DNA of 47,654 nt, taken from positions 1 to 47,654 of the forward strand of contig JAAYBZ010000143.1 in assembly GCA_012744445.1 (NCBI GenBank). Reading direction: 5' to 3'. Each line of letters begins with the position of its first letter. The stretch's first letter is position 1. Under the pieces are notes generated by a model. The model saw only the letters and a program-made list of their open reading frames with translations, did not search any database and was not told where the DNA came from. This DNA comes from Myxococcales bacterium (GTDB taxonomy: Bacteria > Myxococcota_A > Polyangia > Polyangiales > Houyiibacteriaceae). Shown one piece after another: positions 17,684 to 26,350 of the stretch. The translations under genes were made by a program, and so were the position numbers.

Positions 17684-19072
17684 TCAGCCGCCCTGCTGCT
17701 CACGCTGGAGGCGCTCCATCTCCTCCATCTCGCGCTGGAGCTCCATCGCCTCGCGCATGGCGGAGATGAACTCCTCGATGACCTGCTTCCGGCCCATCTG
17801 GCAATCGCCCGTGGTGTTCCGGCGCTTCTTCTTGTCGACCTTGCAGCGACGGGTCACGTCGGCGACCTTGTCGGCGTAGTCCTTCTTGTTGCCCGCCTTC
17901 TGGACGAAGGTGTCGTACCAGCGATCCGCCTCCTGGAGCCGCGCGATCGTCCCGTCCTGGGAGTCGGCGTGGGCCGAGAGGTACTCGTGGTAGAGGAGCC
18001 CGAGGTTGAAGTAGGCGTCCGGGCGGTTCGGATCGATCTCGATGGCCTTCTTGTACTGCTTCTCGGCCGCGTCGAACTCCTCGAGACCGCGGAGCGCGGC
18101 GCCGAGGCCGACGATGGCGTCGTAGTCGCGCGGCCGGAGCTGCACGGCGCGCTCGAACGCCCGCTTGGCGTCGCGGTAGCCGCGGAAGCCGAGCGTGATC
18201 TGCCCGAAGTTCATCTGCGCCGCGAAGATCGAGTCGTCGAGCTCGATGGCGCGCTGGAACATCTGGAGCGCCGAGAGGAGGTCACCCCGCTCGAGCTTGA
18301 TGAGGCCCCAGGTGTTGTAGATGGGCGCGAACCCCTCGTCGATGAGCTGCGCCTGACGGAGGACGATCTCGGCGAGGTCGAGGTCCGAGCGCTTGTCGCG
18401 CGAACGACCGCGCTGGTAGTAGATGAGCGCCATCTCGTTGAACGCCGGGAGGTAGTCCGAGCGGAAGGCGAGCGCGCGGCGGAGGTTCTTGATGGCCTCC
18501 TCCACTTCGTCGGGCTTCCCCTTGGCCTGATGACGCGCGAGGTTCACGTACGCGCCCGGGCAGTTCGGGTTCTGGTCGATGGCCTCCCGGTAGATCGCGA
18601 GCGCGCCCTGGACGTCGCCCGCCTCCTCCGCGATGAGCCCGAGGCCCAGGCGGGGGCTGCACATCATCGGGTGCTCGGCGAGGACCTTCTCGAAGATCTC
18701 CTTGGCCTTCTTGGTGTCACCGCAGCGCGAATAGGTGAGGCCGACCATGTACTCGGCCTCGCCGAACCCGCCGCCGCGCTGCGCCTTGATGGCCTTCTCG
18801 AAGCCCGAGCGGACCTCGCTGCACTTCGAGTCGTTCCAGCCTTCCTTGTCGTATTGCGAGAAGAGCTCGAGGGCCGCCTTCCAGTGGTTGTGGGCCGCCA
18901 CGGTGACGGCGACGCCGCCCACGGTGGTGATGGCCTCGCCGCCGGTGGTGGTGGCGACCTCACCGGCCTCCCCTCCCCCACCGCCGCTGGAGCTCGAGCC
19001 GCAAGCGGCGAAGAGCGCGACGGCCATCGTCAGGATCGAGAGCTCGATCGTCTTACGCATGGTCATGGTCAT
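17684..19072 (-). CDS. gltE: TPR lipoprotein, GltE/AglT-like
   Basis: The 462-residue protein has a lipoprotein signal ending in LFAAC, with Cys24 as the lipidated residue and Gly at +2, suggesting the outer membrane. A Ser/Gly-rich tether follows, then about eight to nine TPR units from residue ~60 to ~400 (AEYMVGLTYSRCGDTKKA, AYFNLGLLYHEYLSAHA). The C-terminus is Glu/Met-rich, probably helical and coiled-coil (EMEEMERLQREQQGG). M. xanthus GltE/AglT is a TPR lipoprotein of the gliding complex. Four in-frame ATGs lie in an ATGACC repeat; 19072 is chosen because AAGGG sits eight bases upstream. It follows the gltD-like stop by five bases and is the last gene before a terminator. Confidence 0.83.
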   Translation of the reverse strand: MTMTMRKTIELSILTMAVALFAACGSSSSGGGGGEAGEVATTTGGEAITTVGGVAVTVAAHNHWKAALELFSQYDKEGWNDSKCSEVRSGFEKAIKAQRGGGFGEAEYMVGLTYSRCGDTKKAKEIFEKVLAEHPMMCSPRLGLGLIAEEAGDVQGALAIYREAIDQNPNCPGAYVNLARHQAKGKPDEVEEAIKNLRRALAFRSDYLPAFNEMALIYYQRGRSRDKRSDLDLAEIVLRQAQLIDEGFAPIYNTWGLIKLERGDLLSALQMFQRAIELDDSIFAAQMNFGQITLGFRGYRDAKRAFERAVQLRPRDYDAIVGLGAALRGLEEFDAAEKQYKKAIEIDPNRPDAYFNLGLLYHEYLSAHADSQDGTIARLQEADRWYDTFVQKAGNKKDYADKVADVTRRCKVDKKKRRNTTGDCQMGRKQVIEEFISAMREAMELQREMEEMERLQREQQGG

Positions 19073-19078
19073 GGTCAT
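19059..19078. repeat. Triple ATGGTC hexamer over the gltE-like start
   Basis: Three perfect tandem copies of ATGGTC (19059-19076) plus AT. On the coding strand this gives ATG ACC ATG ACC ATG ACC ATG, that is four in-frame start codons in a row beside a single AAGGG site. Copy changes would keep the frame but change the start spacing. Confidence 0.8.
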
Positions 19079-22000
19079 CACCCTTCACCGCCAGAGGAGC
19101 CACCCAGCGAATCCATCTCACCCTGGGCATCCGCGCCGATCTCGATCGGGCCGGGACGTCCGGGCGCGCTGTACATGTAGCCCGGTGCGCCGCGGATCTC
19201 GGCCGCCATCGGGAAGCTGCGGGGATCGAGCGCGTTGAGCTCGGCCTCGCACGCCGTCGACCACTCGTTGAACCAGCGGACGTTGGTGGCGGTGTTCAAG
19301 CAGAACAGGAACCGCTCCTTGGCCGTCTGGACCAGCGGGGCCGCCGGATCTTCGATGGACTGGAGGTAGATGCTGTAGAGCTCGGGATCGCGCTCGATCT
19401 CCTCGGGAACGGGCGCGTTGAAGAAGCTGTCGACGAACTCGCGGTACATCATGCCGCTGCGCGCAGCGGCCGCGATCTGCCAGGGCGGCGACTGGATGAC
19501 GACGCCGGGGCTGACCTCGACCTTGAGGGCCGCGATCTCGTTGAACTTGTTCTCGGCCGCGACGAGCGCCTTCTGCTTCTTCTCGATGTACGGCTTGAAG
19601 GTCTTGAGCGCCCACTCCTGCACCTTGGCGAAGGTGCGCGCGCCCGAGATGGCCGGGAAGCGGATCGCGCGGAACGCGTTGTACGCCACCTCGGCCTCGC
19701 GGAACTTGGCTTCACCCGTCGCGTCGATGATCGAGCGGATCGCGAGCATCTTCTCCGCGTCGCTCATCGTCGTGATCTTGGAGATGCCGTTCACCACGCC
19801 CTTGTTCCAGAGCTTGACGATTTCGCCGTAGTGGGTGTCCGCGTCCTTCTGACGATCGAGCGCGACGAACGCACGCGCGATGAAGAGCTGCGCGTTCACC
19901 TCCTCGTGCGGCCGGACGATCTTCTTGTGGTCGCGGAGGAACTTCCGGTAGTAGTCGATCGTCTTGTGGTGCTGGCCGCGCCGCACGTAGAGCTGGCCCA
20001 TCGCAAAGGCCACGGTCGCCGTGTCGTCCGGGCGCGACTTGCCGTAGTTCTTGATGAAGAGGTTGACGTTGTTGAGCGCCTCTTCCTCCTGCCCGAGACC
20101 GAGCCGGAAGAGCGTGGCGTTCTTGAGCGCCTCGATGGCGTTCGCGCAGCGACCTTCGGCGCGCTCGCCGTCGGTGCAGTTCTGGCCGATCTCGCCGCCG
20201 TACTGACGAGCGAACTGCTCGTAGTACGCCGCCGCGTTCTCGTAGAAGGCGAGCGCGTGGTAGTTCGCGCCGATGAGGTAGATCGCCTTCTTGGCCAGCG
20301 CGCTCTTCGGATACTGCTGGATGAGCACCGAGCGGACCTGGATCGCCTGGCCGATGAGGTAGGCGGCCTCGAGGTTGATCGCGGCGTTGTAGAGGATCTC
20401 GTCCATCGCGCCGCACTGGTCCTCGGGAGCCTTGGCGTAGTTCTCACGGAAGAGATCGACGTAGGCGACCGCCGCCTCGCGGAACTGACCGCACTCCTGG
20501 AGGATCTCGGCCTTCTTGCGCTTGACGTTGCACTCGAGCTTGTCGAGCACCGGGCAGAGTGTGTCGAAGCGATCCCGGTCCGACGACTTGGCGCAGAACG
20601 CCTGGTGCATCGGCTGGACGTTACGCTCGAGCTCGTAGACGCACGCCGTGTTCGGCTCCGCCCGACGCGTACCCAGGATGCTGAGCGAGTCGAGGTAGAG
20701 GTTGGCCGCGTACTCGGCGTACTCGCTGTCGCGGTGCTCGAAGGCGATGTCGCGGAAGAGCACCGCGGCCGCCTCGTGCTGGTTGGCCTCGTAGAAGATG
20801 CGCGCGCGGCGATACTTGATCTGCGCGAGATCCTCCGAGTCCTTGCCGACGACGCAGATGTAGTTCTTGAAGACCTCCTCCATGCGCCGCTCGATCTCGG
20901 TCATCTCGCGGGGCTCGAAGGTCTCCTCCTCGGCCTTGCCGCCCGACTGGGCGACCTGGCGCTCACGCGCCTCCCACTGCGCCGTGTACAAGTTGTTGTA
21001 GCAGGCCACGGCGGCGTAGGCGGCGTCGTTGGTGAACTCACCCTCGGGGTTGAGCCGGACGACGGCGTCGAACGCGGGACCGCAGCGCTCCCAGTCCTTC
21101 ATGACCCAGAGGAGCTCGGCGTAGTAGTAGGAGACGGTATAGAGCGTCGGCCAGCTCTCGCGGCTCATCATCGGGAACTCGAGCTCCTCCATCTCGGGGA
21201 ACTCGTCCATGAGGAGCTTGTAGAGCGAAGCCGCCGCGTCCATCGTGCCGCGATCGCGCGTGCCCGAATTCTGCTTGGTCGGGTCGCCGACGGCCTCGGC
21301 GTGCCACTGCGTGGCGAGCTGGTAGAGGACGCTGGCGGTGAAGCCCTTGCACTCCTTGACCGCCGCGGCGGGGCGACCGGGCTTCTCGACGTACTTGTTG
21401 TAGACGCCGACCATGCGCTCCAGCTCCTTGACGATCTGGGGCTTGGGCTTGCTGCTGATCACGGCCTGCGTGACGTGCGTCTGCCACTTGCAGAGCGAGT
21501 CGCTCTCGGGCTTGTCGGCCATGAGCCGGTGGTAGCTGGCGATGGCCTCTTCCCAACGACCCGTGTCGAAGTAGAGGTCGGCGAGGTTCTCGTACATCCC
21601 ATACGCCTGATCCTCGCTCGTCGAGTAGCGCTTGAAGAAGGCGAGCGCCTTGCTGGGCGAGCCGACGCGCGAGTACGGGAGCACCATCTCGCGCCGCGCC
21701 TGGCGGGCGAGGTTCACCGCGTCGGTCGCGTCCTTGTTCTGCTCGGCGAACTCGATGGTCTCGACGAACGCCTGGAGCGAGGCGCGGAAGTCCTGGAGGT
21801 TGTAGTGGACCCACGCCGTCTTGTAGAGGGCGTAGCCGTAGACCGGGTTACGCGCGGGCGGGTACTCGAGGACCTTGTTGTAGAACTGGAGCGCCGCCGA
21901 GGCCTCGCTCTGCGCGAAGTAGTACTCCGCGAAGCTCAGGTAGGCCGAGGGGATGAAGCGGCTCTCGGGGAAGTCCTTGATGAGGCGCCGGTACACCTGC

Positions 22001-22686
22001 CGGGCATTCTCGACGTCGCCCATCTGATCGAGGCCGAACGCCAGCTTGAAGAGGACCTCGTCCATCCGCGGGAAGGTCGGGTGGTCCTGCACCAGGCGCG
22101 CGTAGGTCTGGTTGGTGGCGTTCTTGGTCTCGTCGAGGCGGGCCTCGGCGGCCTTCTGGGCCTGACGCGCCGCCTTGCACTTCTCCGAGTTCCGCTCGAC
22201 GTTGCACGCCTGGTAGATCGGCTCGTCGTACGAGCGGACCTCGACGTTGATCGACTGCTGGAGCTCGAAGTAGGTCTCGGCGAGGCGGAGGAGGTACTCC
22301 GGACGATCCGGGTTATCCGTCCGCGCGCGCTGGACGAGGTTCTTGAGGACCCCGATCTCCTTCTCGAGGAGCTGACGGCTGCGGGCGTGGACCTCGTCGA
22401 TGCCGGCGGCCTCACGCTGGTTGATCTGGATCTGCGGACCCGACCAATCCGCGCCCGTCGAGGGGGCCTCTTGGGTCTGGACGGGGAGCGGCGCTCGCTT
22501 GATCTCCCGCGACTCCTTCGAATAGGCCGTCGCGGTCGAGCAATCGTTCACGTCCCTGACTTTTTCGGGGGAGAGACAGACGCCGCCCCCTGCCTCGCCG
22601 CCGCAAACGGGGCCGTCGGCGAGCGCAGGGCTCGCGGCGAGGCCGATTGCGAGCGCCGATAGGATTCCGAGCGTAGAACGGAACAT
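19078..22686 (-). CDS. gltD: Large periplasmic TPR protein, GltD/AgmU-like
   Basis: The protein is 1,202 residues, close to the ~1.2 kDa-thousand-residue length of M. xanthus AgmU/GltD. It has a Sec signal peptide (MFRSTLGILSALAIGLAASPALA) and a Cys-bearing N-terminal segment (VCGGEAGGGVCLS). Extended helical repeats follow, with TPR-like signatures such as KLAFGLDQMGDVENARQVYRR, NLADLYFDTGRWEEAIASYH and AMGQLYVRRGQHHKTIDYYR. AgmU/GltD is a periplasmic TPR scaffold of the gliding complex. The ATG at 22686 is chosen for GGGAG nine bases upstream; ATGs at 22695 and 22704 are alternatives. Only five bases separate it from the gltC-like stop. The last ~100 residues carry an Asp/Gly/Ser-rich tail. 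Confidence 0.83.
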   Translation of the reverse strand: MFRSTLGILSALAIGLAASPALADGPVCGGEAGGGVCLSPEKVRDVNDCSTATAYSKESREIKRAPLPVQTQEAPSTGADWSGPQIQINQREAAGIDEVHARSRQLLEKEIGVLKNLVQRARTDNPDRPEYLLRLAETYFELQQSINVEVRSYDEPIYQACNVERNSEKCKAARQAQKAAEARLDETKNATNQTYARLVQDHPTFPRMDEVLFKLAFGLDQMGDVENARQVYRRLIKDFPESRFIPSAYLSFAEYYFAQSEASAALQFYNKVLEYPPARNPVYGYALYKTAWVHYNLQDFRASLQAFVETIEFAEQNKDATDAVNLARQARREMVLPYSRVGSPSKALAFFKRYSTSEDQAYGMYENLADLYFDTGRWEEAIASYHRLMADKPESDSLCKWQTHVTQAVISSKPKPQIVKELERMVGVYNKYVEKPGRPAAAVKECKGFTASVLYQLATQWHAEAVGDPTKQNSGTRDRGTMDAAASLYKLLMDEFPEMEELEFPMMSRESWPTLYTVSYYYAELLWVMKDWERCGPAFDAVVRLNPEGEFTNDAAYAAVACYNNLYTAQWEARERQVAQSGGKAEEETFEPREMTEIERRMEEVFKNYICVVGKDSEDLAQIKYRRARIFYEANQHEAAAVLFRDIAFEHRDSEYAEYAANLYLDSLSILGTRRAEPNTACVYELERNVQPMHQAFCAKSSDRDRFDTLCPVLDKLECNVKRKKAEILQECGQFREAAVAYVDLFRENYAKAPEDQCGAMDEILYNAAINLEAAYLIGQAIQVRSVLIQQYPKSALAKKAIYLIGANYHALAFYENAAAYYEQFARQYGGEIGQNCTDGERAEGRCANAIEALKNATLFRLGLGQEEEALNNVNLFIKNYGKSRPDDTATVAFAMGQLYVRRGQHHKTIDYYRKFLRDHKKIVRPHEEVNAQLFIARAFVALDRQKDADTHYGEIVKLWNKGVVNGISKITTMSDAEKMLAIRSIIDATGEAKFREAEVAYNAFRAIRFPAISGARTFAKVQEWALKTFKPYIEKKQKALVAAENKFNEIAALKVEVSPGVVIQSPPWQIAAAARSGMMYREFVDSFFNAPVPEEIERDPELYSIYLQSIEDPAAPLVQTAKERFLFCLNTATNVRWFNEWSTACEAELNALDPRSFPMAAEIRGAPGYMYSAPGRPGPIEIGADAQGEMDSLGGSSGGEG

Positions 22687-22691
22687 CGTGA

Positions 22692-24347
22692 TCATCTCCC
22701 GCATTGGTGGGTCACACGCTGACGATAGAAGCCGAGCTCGTCACGCCAGTACTCGCCGTCGAAGGGCCAGAGCTGGTGCTCCTCGTCGACGACGACCTCG
22801 CCCTGGCCGGTGGCCGCGATCTCGGCGGCGGCCTTGGCCTCGGTGCTCAGACCCTCGCGCTGCGCGGTGAGGATCTCGAGCTCGACGGTGTCGATCTGGA
22901 GCGCCAGATCCCCCAGGTCGTTGATGAGCCGGTTGTAGCGGCCACGGGTGAGGTCGCCCGTCTGATCGATGGCGAAGCTCCGCGCGAGCTCGATGTCGGC
23001 GAGGATGCGCGCGCCGACGGCGGAGTCCTGGAACTCGGCGGGCATGGCGTCGAGCCGCTTGCTCTCCTCCTCGAGGACGCGGACGTACTCGACGTGGGCG
23101 AGGACGGTGCGGTCGGAGAGCGAGCTGCGCACGATGCCGCGGATGCTCTCGGGCAGCTCCGCCTCACCCGAGCGCACCTTGAGGAGGAACTCGAAGAACG
23201 CGGTGTTGTCCTCGTACTGCGCGAGCGTCTCCTCGAGCTGCGCCGCGATGGGATCGTAGCGATCGTGGAACTTGCCGATGGTGGCGAGGGCGTTGTCGTA
23301 CTGGCAGTTCACGAAGAAGGTGACCGCCTTGATGACCGCCGACTCCGGATAGTACGCGCCCGCGAAGAAGGGCGAGTTGAGGCTGTGCACGTTGCCGAGC
23401 GCGCGGCTGTGATCGTTGGCGATGAAGAAGGCCCACGCGGACTCGAAGAGCGCGTCGAGCCAGTACTCGCTGCCCTGATCGACCTGGTTCCAGCTCTCGA
23501 CCGCCTGACCGAGGAGCTGACCGTTGATGTCGGTGTCGCCCGTCTCCGGATCGACGCGGTTGGCCGCCGTGTAGTAGACGCGCGCGAGGCTGATCCACGC
23601 GAGGTTGCGGATGCGATCCTTGTCGGCGATCGGCGTCTTGCCGCGATCGACCGTCTCGAGGATGGTGCGGAAGGCCGCGATCGCCGGGCGCGCGCGGCGG
23701 AGACGCACGTGGGTGATGCCCTCGAAGAACTTGGCCTCGACGTAGAACGGCGAGGTCGGCTGCACCTTCTGGAAGAACTCGATCGCCGTCTCGAAGTCGC
23801 CGTCACCGTAGAGGTAGCGCCCCATCAGGAAGACGAGGTGGTTGTAGAGGTTCGCCGTCTGCGGCGTGTTGAACGTCTCGAGGCGCGCGAGCGGGTAGCG
23901 GCCGATGCGATCGGTGATGCCCGCCGGCTCCGGGAGCTGCGTCGCGAGCTGCGCGAGCCACTGGAGGGTCTCGTCGAAGTAGAGGTGCCCGAGCGAGGCG
24001 CGCGTGATCTCGTCGAAGATCGCCAGGGCCGACTGGTAGAACTTGAGGCCGTAGAGGCTCTTCGCGAGGAAGAACTGCGCCTTCTGCACGTTGCCCGCGT
24101 CGTCGCCCGTCTCGCCGTCGACCACGCGCTGGAGCGCCATCGCGGCCTCGGCGAACTTGGACGCCTCGTAGAGGCGGATGGCCGCCGTGAGATCGGCGCT
24201 CGGCTCACCCGGCGTCGGCGGCGTGAGGTCGGGCTCGGCCACGTCGGTCTCTTCGAACTCGAAGTCCATCTGTGCCGATGCGCTCAGCGGCATGACGCAG
24301 GCGACGGCCGCCAAGACCCAAGGGTGGAAAAGCCCGGTAACCCTCAT
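22692..24347 (-). CDS. gltC: Periplasmic TPR-like protein, GltC-like
   Basis: The protein is 551 residues with a Sec signal peptide (MRVTGLFHPWVLAAVACVMPLSASA) and an acidic mature N-terminus (QMDFEFEETDVAEPD). TPR-like helices follow (AAIRLYEASKFAEAAMALQR, AQFFLAKSLYGLKFYQSALAIF, MGRYLYGDGDFETAIEFFQK). The C-terminal third, after about residue 430, is helical without clear TPRs. GltC of M. xanthus is a periplasmic TPR protein that binds the outer-membrane Glt barrels; here it heads the operon rather than sitting in a separate gltA/B/K locus. The ATG at 24347 is chosen for AGGAG seven bases upstream; the longer frame from 24458 would start upstream of the likely transcription start. GltC is a moderately sure name. 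Confidence 0.68.
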   Translation of the reverse strand: MRVTGLFHPWVLAAVACVMPLSASAQMDFEFEETDVAEPDLTPPTPGEPSADLTAAIRLYEASKFAEAAMALQRVVDGETGDDAGNVQKAQFFLAKSLYGLKFYQSALAIFDEITRASLGHLYFDETLQWLAQLATQLPEPAGITDRIGRYPLARLETFNTPQTANLYNHLVFLMGRYLYGDGDFETAIEFFQKVQPTSPFYVEAKFFEGITHVRLRRARPAIAAFRTILETVDRGKTPIADKDRIRNLAWISLARVYYTAANRVDPETGDTDINGQLLGQAVESWNQVDQGSEYWLDALFESAWAFFIANDHSRALGNVHSLNSPFFAGAYYPESAVIKAVTFFVNCQYDNALATIGKFHDRYDPIAAQLEETLAQYEDNTAFFEFLLKVRSGEAELPESIRGIVRSSLSDRTVLAHVEYVRVLEEESKRLDAMPAEFQDSAVGARILADIELARSFAIDQTGDLTRGRYNRLINDLGDLALQIDTVELEILTAQREGLSTEAKAAAEIAATGQGEVVVDEEHQLWPFDGEYWRDELGFYRQRVTHQCGR

Positions 24348-24453
24348 GCGATTGCTCCTGATGAACATGGATAGCCTCGCCGCCGCCGCAGCCGGCGGCC
24401 CCTGCATCCGAAAAACCTTGAAAAATCCGGCACTTGCACGAAGCGCGCGGCCC

Positions 24454-24483
24454 ATCATACGGAGATGCGCGTCATAGTGTCAA
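24454..24483 (-). promoter_or_regulatory. Strong sigma70-type promoter for gltC-D-E-like operon
   Basis: On the minus strand a perfect TTGACA (24483-24478) is 18 bp from TATGAT (24459-24454). Transcription would start near 24447, giving a leader of about 100 nt before the ATG at 24347. Confidence 0.7.
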
Positions 24484-24589
24484 GACATTCCTGTGGGCGC
24501 CAACGCCACATTTCGATGACGCCACAGGGCTACACTCGAGAGGTAGTCGGGGCGTCGTCTCGCGGAGGCCAAGGCGCCGAGTTTTCCGA

Positions 24590-24619
24590 TTGACATGGTC
24601 GCGCGCCGGCGGCTAGCGT
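24590..24619 (+). promoter_or_regulatory. Sigma70-type promoter for Cys-rich lipoprotein
   Basis: A perfect TTGACA (24590-24595) is 18 bp from TAGCGT (24614-24619). The start point would lie near 24626, about 56 nt before the ATG at 24682. Confidence 0.55.
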
Positions 24620-24681
24620 CACCCGTGCGTGGGACAGCGGCTCTCGCCCTCCCCCTCCCCACCTTCGAGGTAAACAGTCTG

Positions 24682-25128
24682 ATGAATCGCGCCAAGCGCT
24701 ACGGTTTCCTAGTGTTCATGGGGATGATGTGCCTCCTGGCCGGCTGCGAGCAGCCGGGCGTCGGCGATCCGTGCATCCCGGAGCAGATCCCCTCTGGGGG
24801 CTTCCTTCCCGGCGAGACCTACGTCGAGGTGAACTCGGTCCAGTGCCGGACGCGCGCGTGCATCGTCCACGAGTTCCGCGGCGGCGACCCGACCTACACG
24901 GTGGAAGACCAGGGCTGCGATCCGGCGCTCAACGGCATCGAGGGCAATGAGTACTGCTTCACGCGCGCCGAGATCGAAGAGGCGATCTACTGCAGCTGCC
25001 GCTGCTCGGCGTCGGGTGATTCGTCGGCGCCCACCTGCGAGTGCCCCTCGGGCTACGAGTGCCGCGACGAGGTCGTGACCATCGGCGACGAGGGCGTCGT
25101 CGGCGGCTACTGCGTCCGCAAGCTCTGA
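24682..25128 (+). CDS. Cysteine-rich lipoprotein of unknown function
   Basis: The 148-residue protein has a lipoprotein signal ending in LLAGC (Cys22) with Glu at +2. The mature part carries about 12 more cysteines, many in the C-terminal half (YCSCRCSASGDSSAPTCEC, then GYECRDE and GGYCVRKL). That suggests several disulfides and a compact extracytoplasmic domain. I do not recognise the family; the spacing is loosely EGF-like. The ATG has GAGG eleven bases upstream. It is divergent from the glt-like operon, with its own promoter upstream and an intrinsic terminator just downstream. Confidence 0.72.
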   Translation: MNRAKRYGFLVFMGMMCLLAGCEQPGVGDPCIPEQIPSGGFLPGETYVEVNSVQCRTRACIVHEFRGGDPTYTVEDQGCDPALNGIEGNEYCFTRAEIEEAIYCSCRCSASGDSSAPTCECPSGYECRDEVVTIGDEGVVGGYCVRKL

Positions 25129-25155
25129 GCCCACCGCGCAACCAAGCGCCTTCGA

Positions 25156-25189
25156 GGACGATGCCACGGCGTGCGCATCGTCCTTTTTT
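25156..25189 (+). terminator. Rho-independent terminator overlapping the next gene's start
   Basis: A 9-bp perfect stem (GGACGATGC 25156-25164, GCATCGTCC 25175-25183) around a 10-nt loop is followed at once by six T (25184-25189). The GTG start codon of the next lipoprotein (25171) is in the loop, and its first codons form the 3' arm and T tract. Confidence 0.75.
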
Positions 25190-26307
25190 CGTTCCTGCTC
25201 TTCGTCGCCTGCGAGCCGCTCGATTTTCCCGCGCTCCCTCCGCTCCCCGATCCCGACGCGGGGACGCAAGAGCGCCTCGAGGTCTCGAGCTGGCCACCCG
25301 ACGGCGCCTTCGGCGTCCCTCCCGATCCCGAGCTCCTCGCCGTGCGGCTCGATCGCCCACGAACGCTCGCGCTCGCCGTGGACGGCCGCTCCTTCGCCTT
25401 CACGGAGAAGCCGGAAGACTGCGCGAAGCTCGGCTTCGCCGACGGATTCTGCGTGCGCCTCGTCCCCGACGATCTCCTGCCCGAGATCGGCACGCTCCAG
25501 CTCGCCGCCGATCGCCGGCGGGTGGCGGAGATGCGGCTCGGCCCGGCCGAAGGGCCCCCTTCCCTCGCCCCCATGGAATGCGCCGTCTTCGAGCGGCCCT
25601 TCGGCGATCTCTGCCTCGATGTCGACGATCGTAGCGCGCGGATCCGCGGCCGCTCGCGAGGGAGCGCGCGGATCGCGGTGAAGAGCGCGATCCGTGACGC
25701 GGTCTTCCTCGCGCCTGGCGGATCGATCGACGTCCTCCTCCCGCTCGAGTGCGGCGTCGCGCGCGAGGCGATCGCGATGGAGATCATCGCGCTCGACGGC
25801 CAGACCCTCGCGTTCGAATTCACCCTCGAGCGCGAGGTGGGCCTCCCGGAGATCCACCTCGTCGAGAGCCTGCCCAACCCCCGCGGCCCCGAGCCTGCGC
25901 AGGAATACGTGGAGATCTTCAACGCCGGGCGGGCCTCCCTCGATCTCGGCGGGTATCGCCTGACCGATTCGCCGATCTCGCTCGGCGATCGCCTCCCCGA
26001 CGGCGCCGTCCTCCCGCCCGGTGCGCGCGCCCTCCTCGTCCCGAGCGACTACGACCCGAACGATCCGCGCGACCCGAACCCTCCCCCGGGCGCCTTGCTC
26101 ATCCGCCTCGACGCCTCGCTCGCGAGCTCGGGGATCTCCAACAGCGGCGAGCCGCTCTACCTCCTCGACCCCCGCGGACGCCGCGTCTCGGCGATGCCTG
26201 CGCAGCCGGTGCCGCGCGAGGGAGAGTGCCTCCTCGCGCGTTCGATCCGCGATCGGAGGCCCCTGCCCTCCCGCTTCGCCACCGGCCCCTGCTCGCCCGG
26301 GCGATGA
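25171..26307 (+). CDS. Lipoprotein with lamin-tail-like domain
   Basis: The 378-residue protein has a very short lipoprotein signal (MRIVLFSFLLFVAC, Cys14) and a Pro/Asp-rich tether. The N-terminal region looks beta-rich and Ig-like (residues ~35-120), followed by a middle domain. The C-terminal segment (~225-330) runs IHLVESLPNP...AQEYVEIFNAG...DLGGYRLTDS...LPPGARALLV, which is the pattern of lamin-tail (LTD) domains in secreted bacterial proteins. Its role may be surface binding. GTG at 25171 is the only start in frame after the previous gene's stop, and no good ribosome-binding site is present. Its start lies within the preceding terminator hairpin. Confidence 0.72.
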   Translation: MRIVLFSFLLFVACEPLDFPALPPLPDPDAGTQERLEVSSWPPDGAFGVPPDPELLAVRLDRPRTLALAVDGRSFAFTEKPEDCAKLGFADGFCVRLVPDDLLPEIGTLQLAADRRRVAEMRLGPAEGPPSLAPMECAVFERPFGDLCLDVDDRSARIRGRSRGSARIAVKSAIRDAVFLAPGGSIDVLLPLECGVAREAIAMEIIALDGQTLAFEFTLEREVGLPEIHLVESLPNPRGPEPAQEYVEIFNAGRASLDLGGYRLTDSPISLGDRLPDGAVLPPGARALLVPSDYDPNDPRDPNPPPGALLIRLDASLASSGISNSGEPLYLLDPRGRRVSAMPAQPVPREGECLLARSIRDRRPLPSRFATGPCSPGR

Positions 26308-26350
26308 GGCTCACGACGCGAGGCGCCGGCTGCTATGGTCGCCCACGAGC

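Larger units (their letters stand above)
24348..24681. other. Divergent intergenic region, glt-like operon / Cys-rich lipoprotein
   Basis: These 334 bp hold no convincing gene. They contain two back-to-back promoters (24454-24483 minus, 24590-24619 plus) whose -35 boxes are ~106 bp apart, leaving room for a shared regulator. Local AT content is raised around the two -35/-10 sets. I see no clear palindromic operator. Confidence 0.6.
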
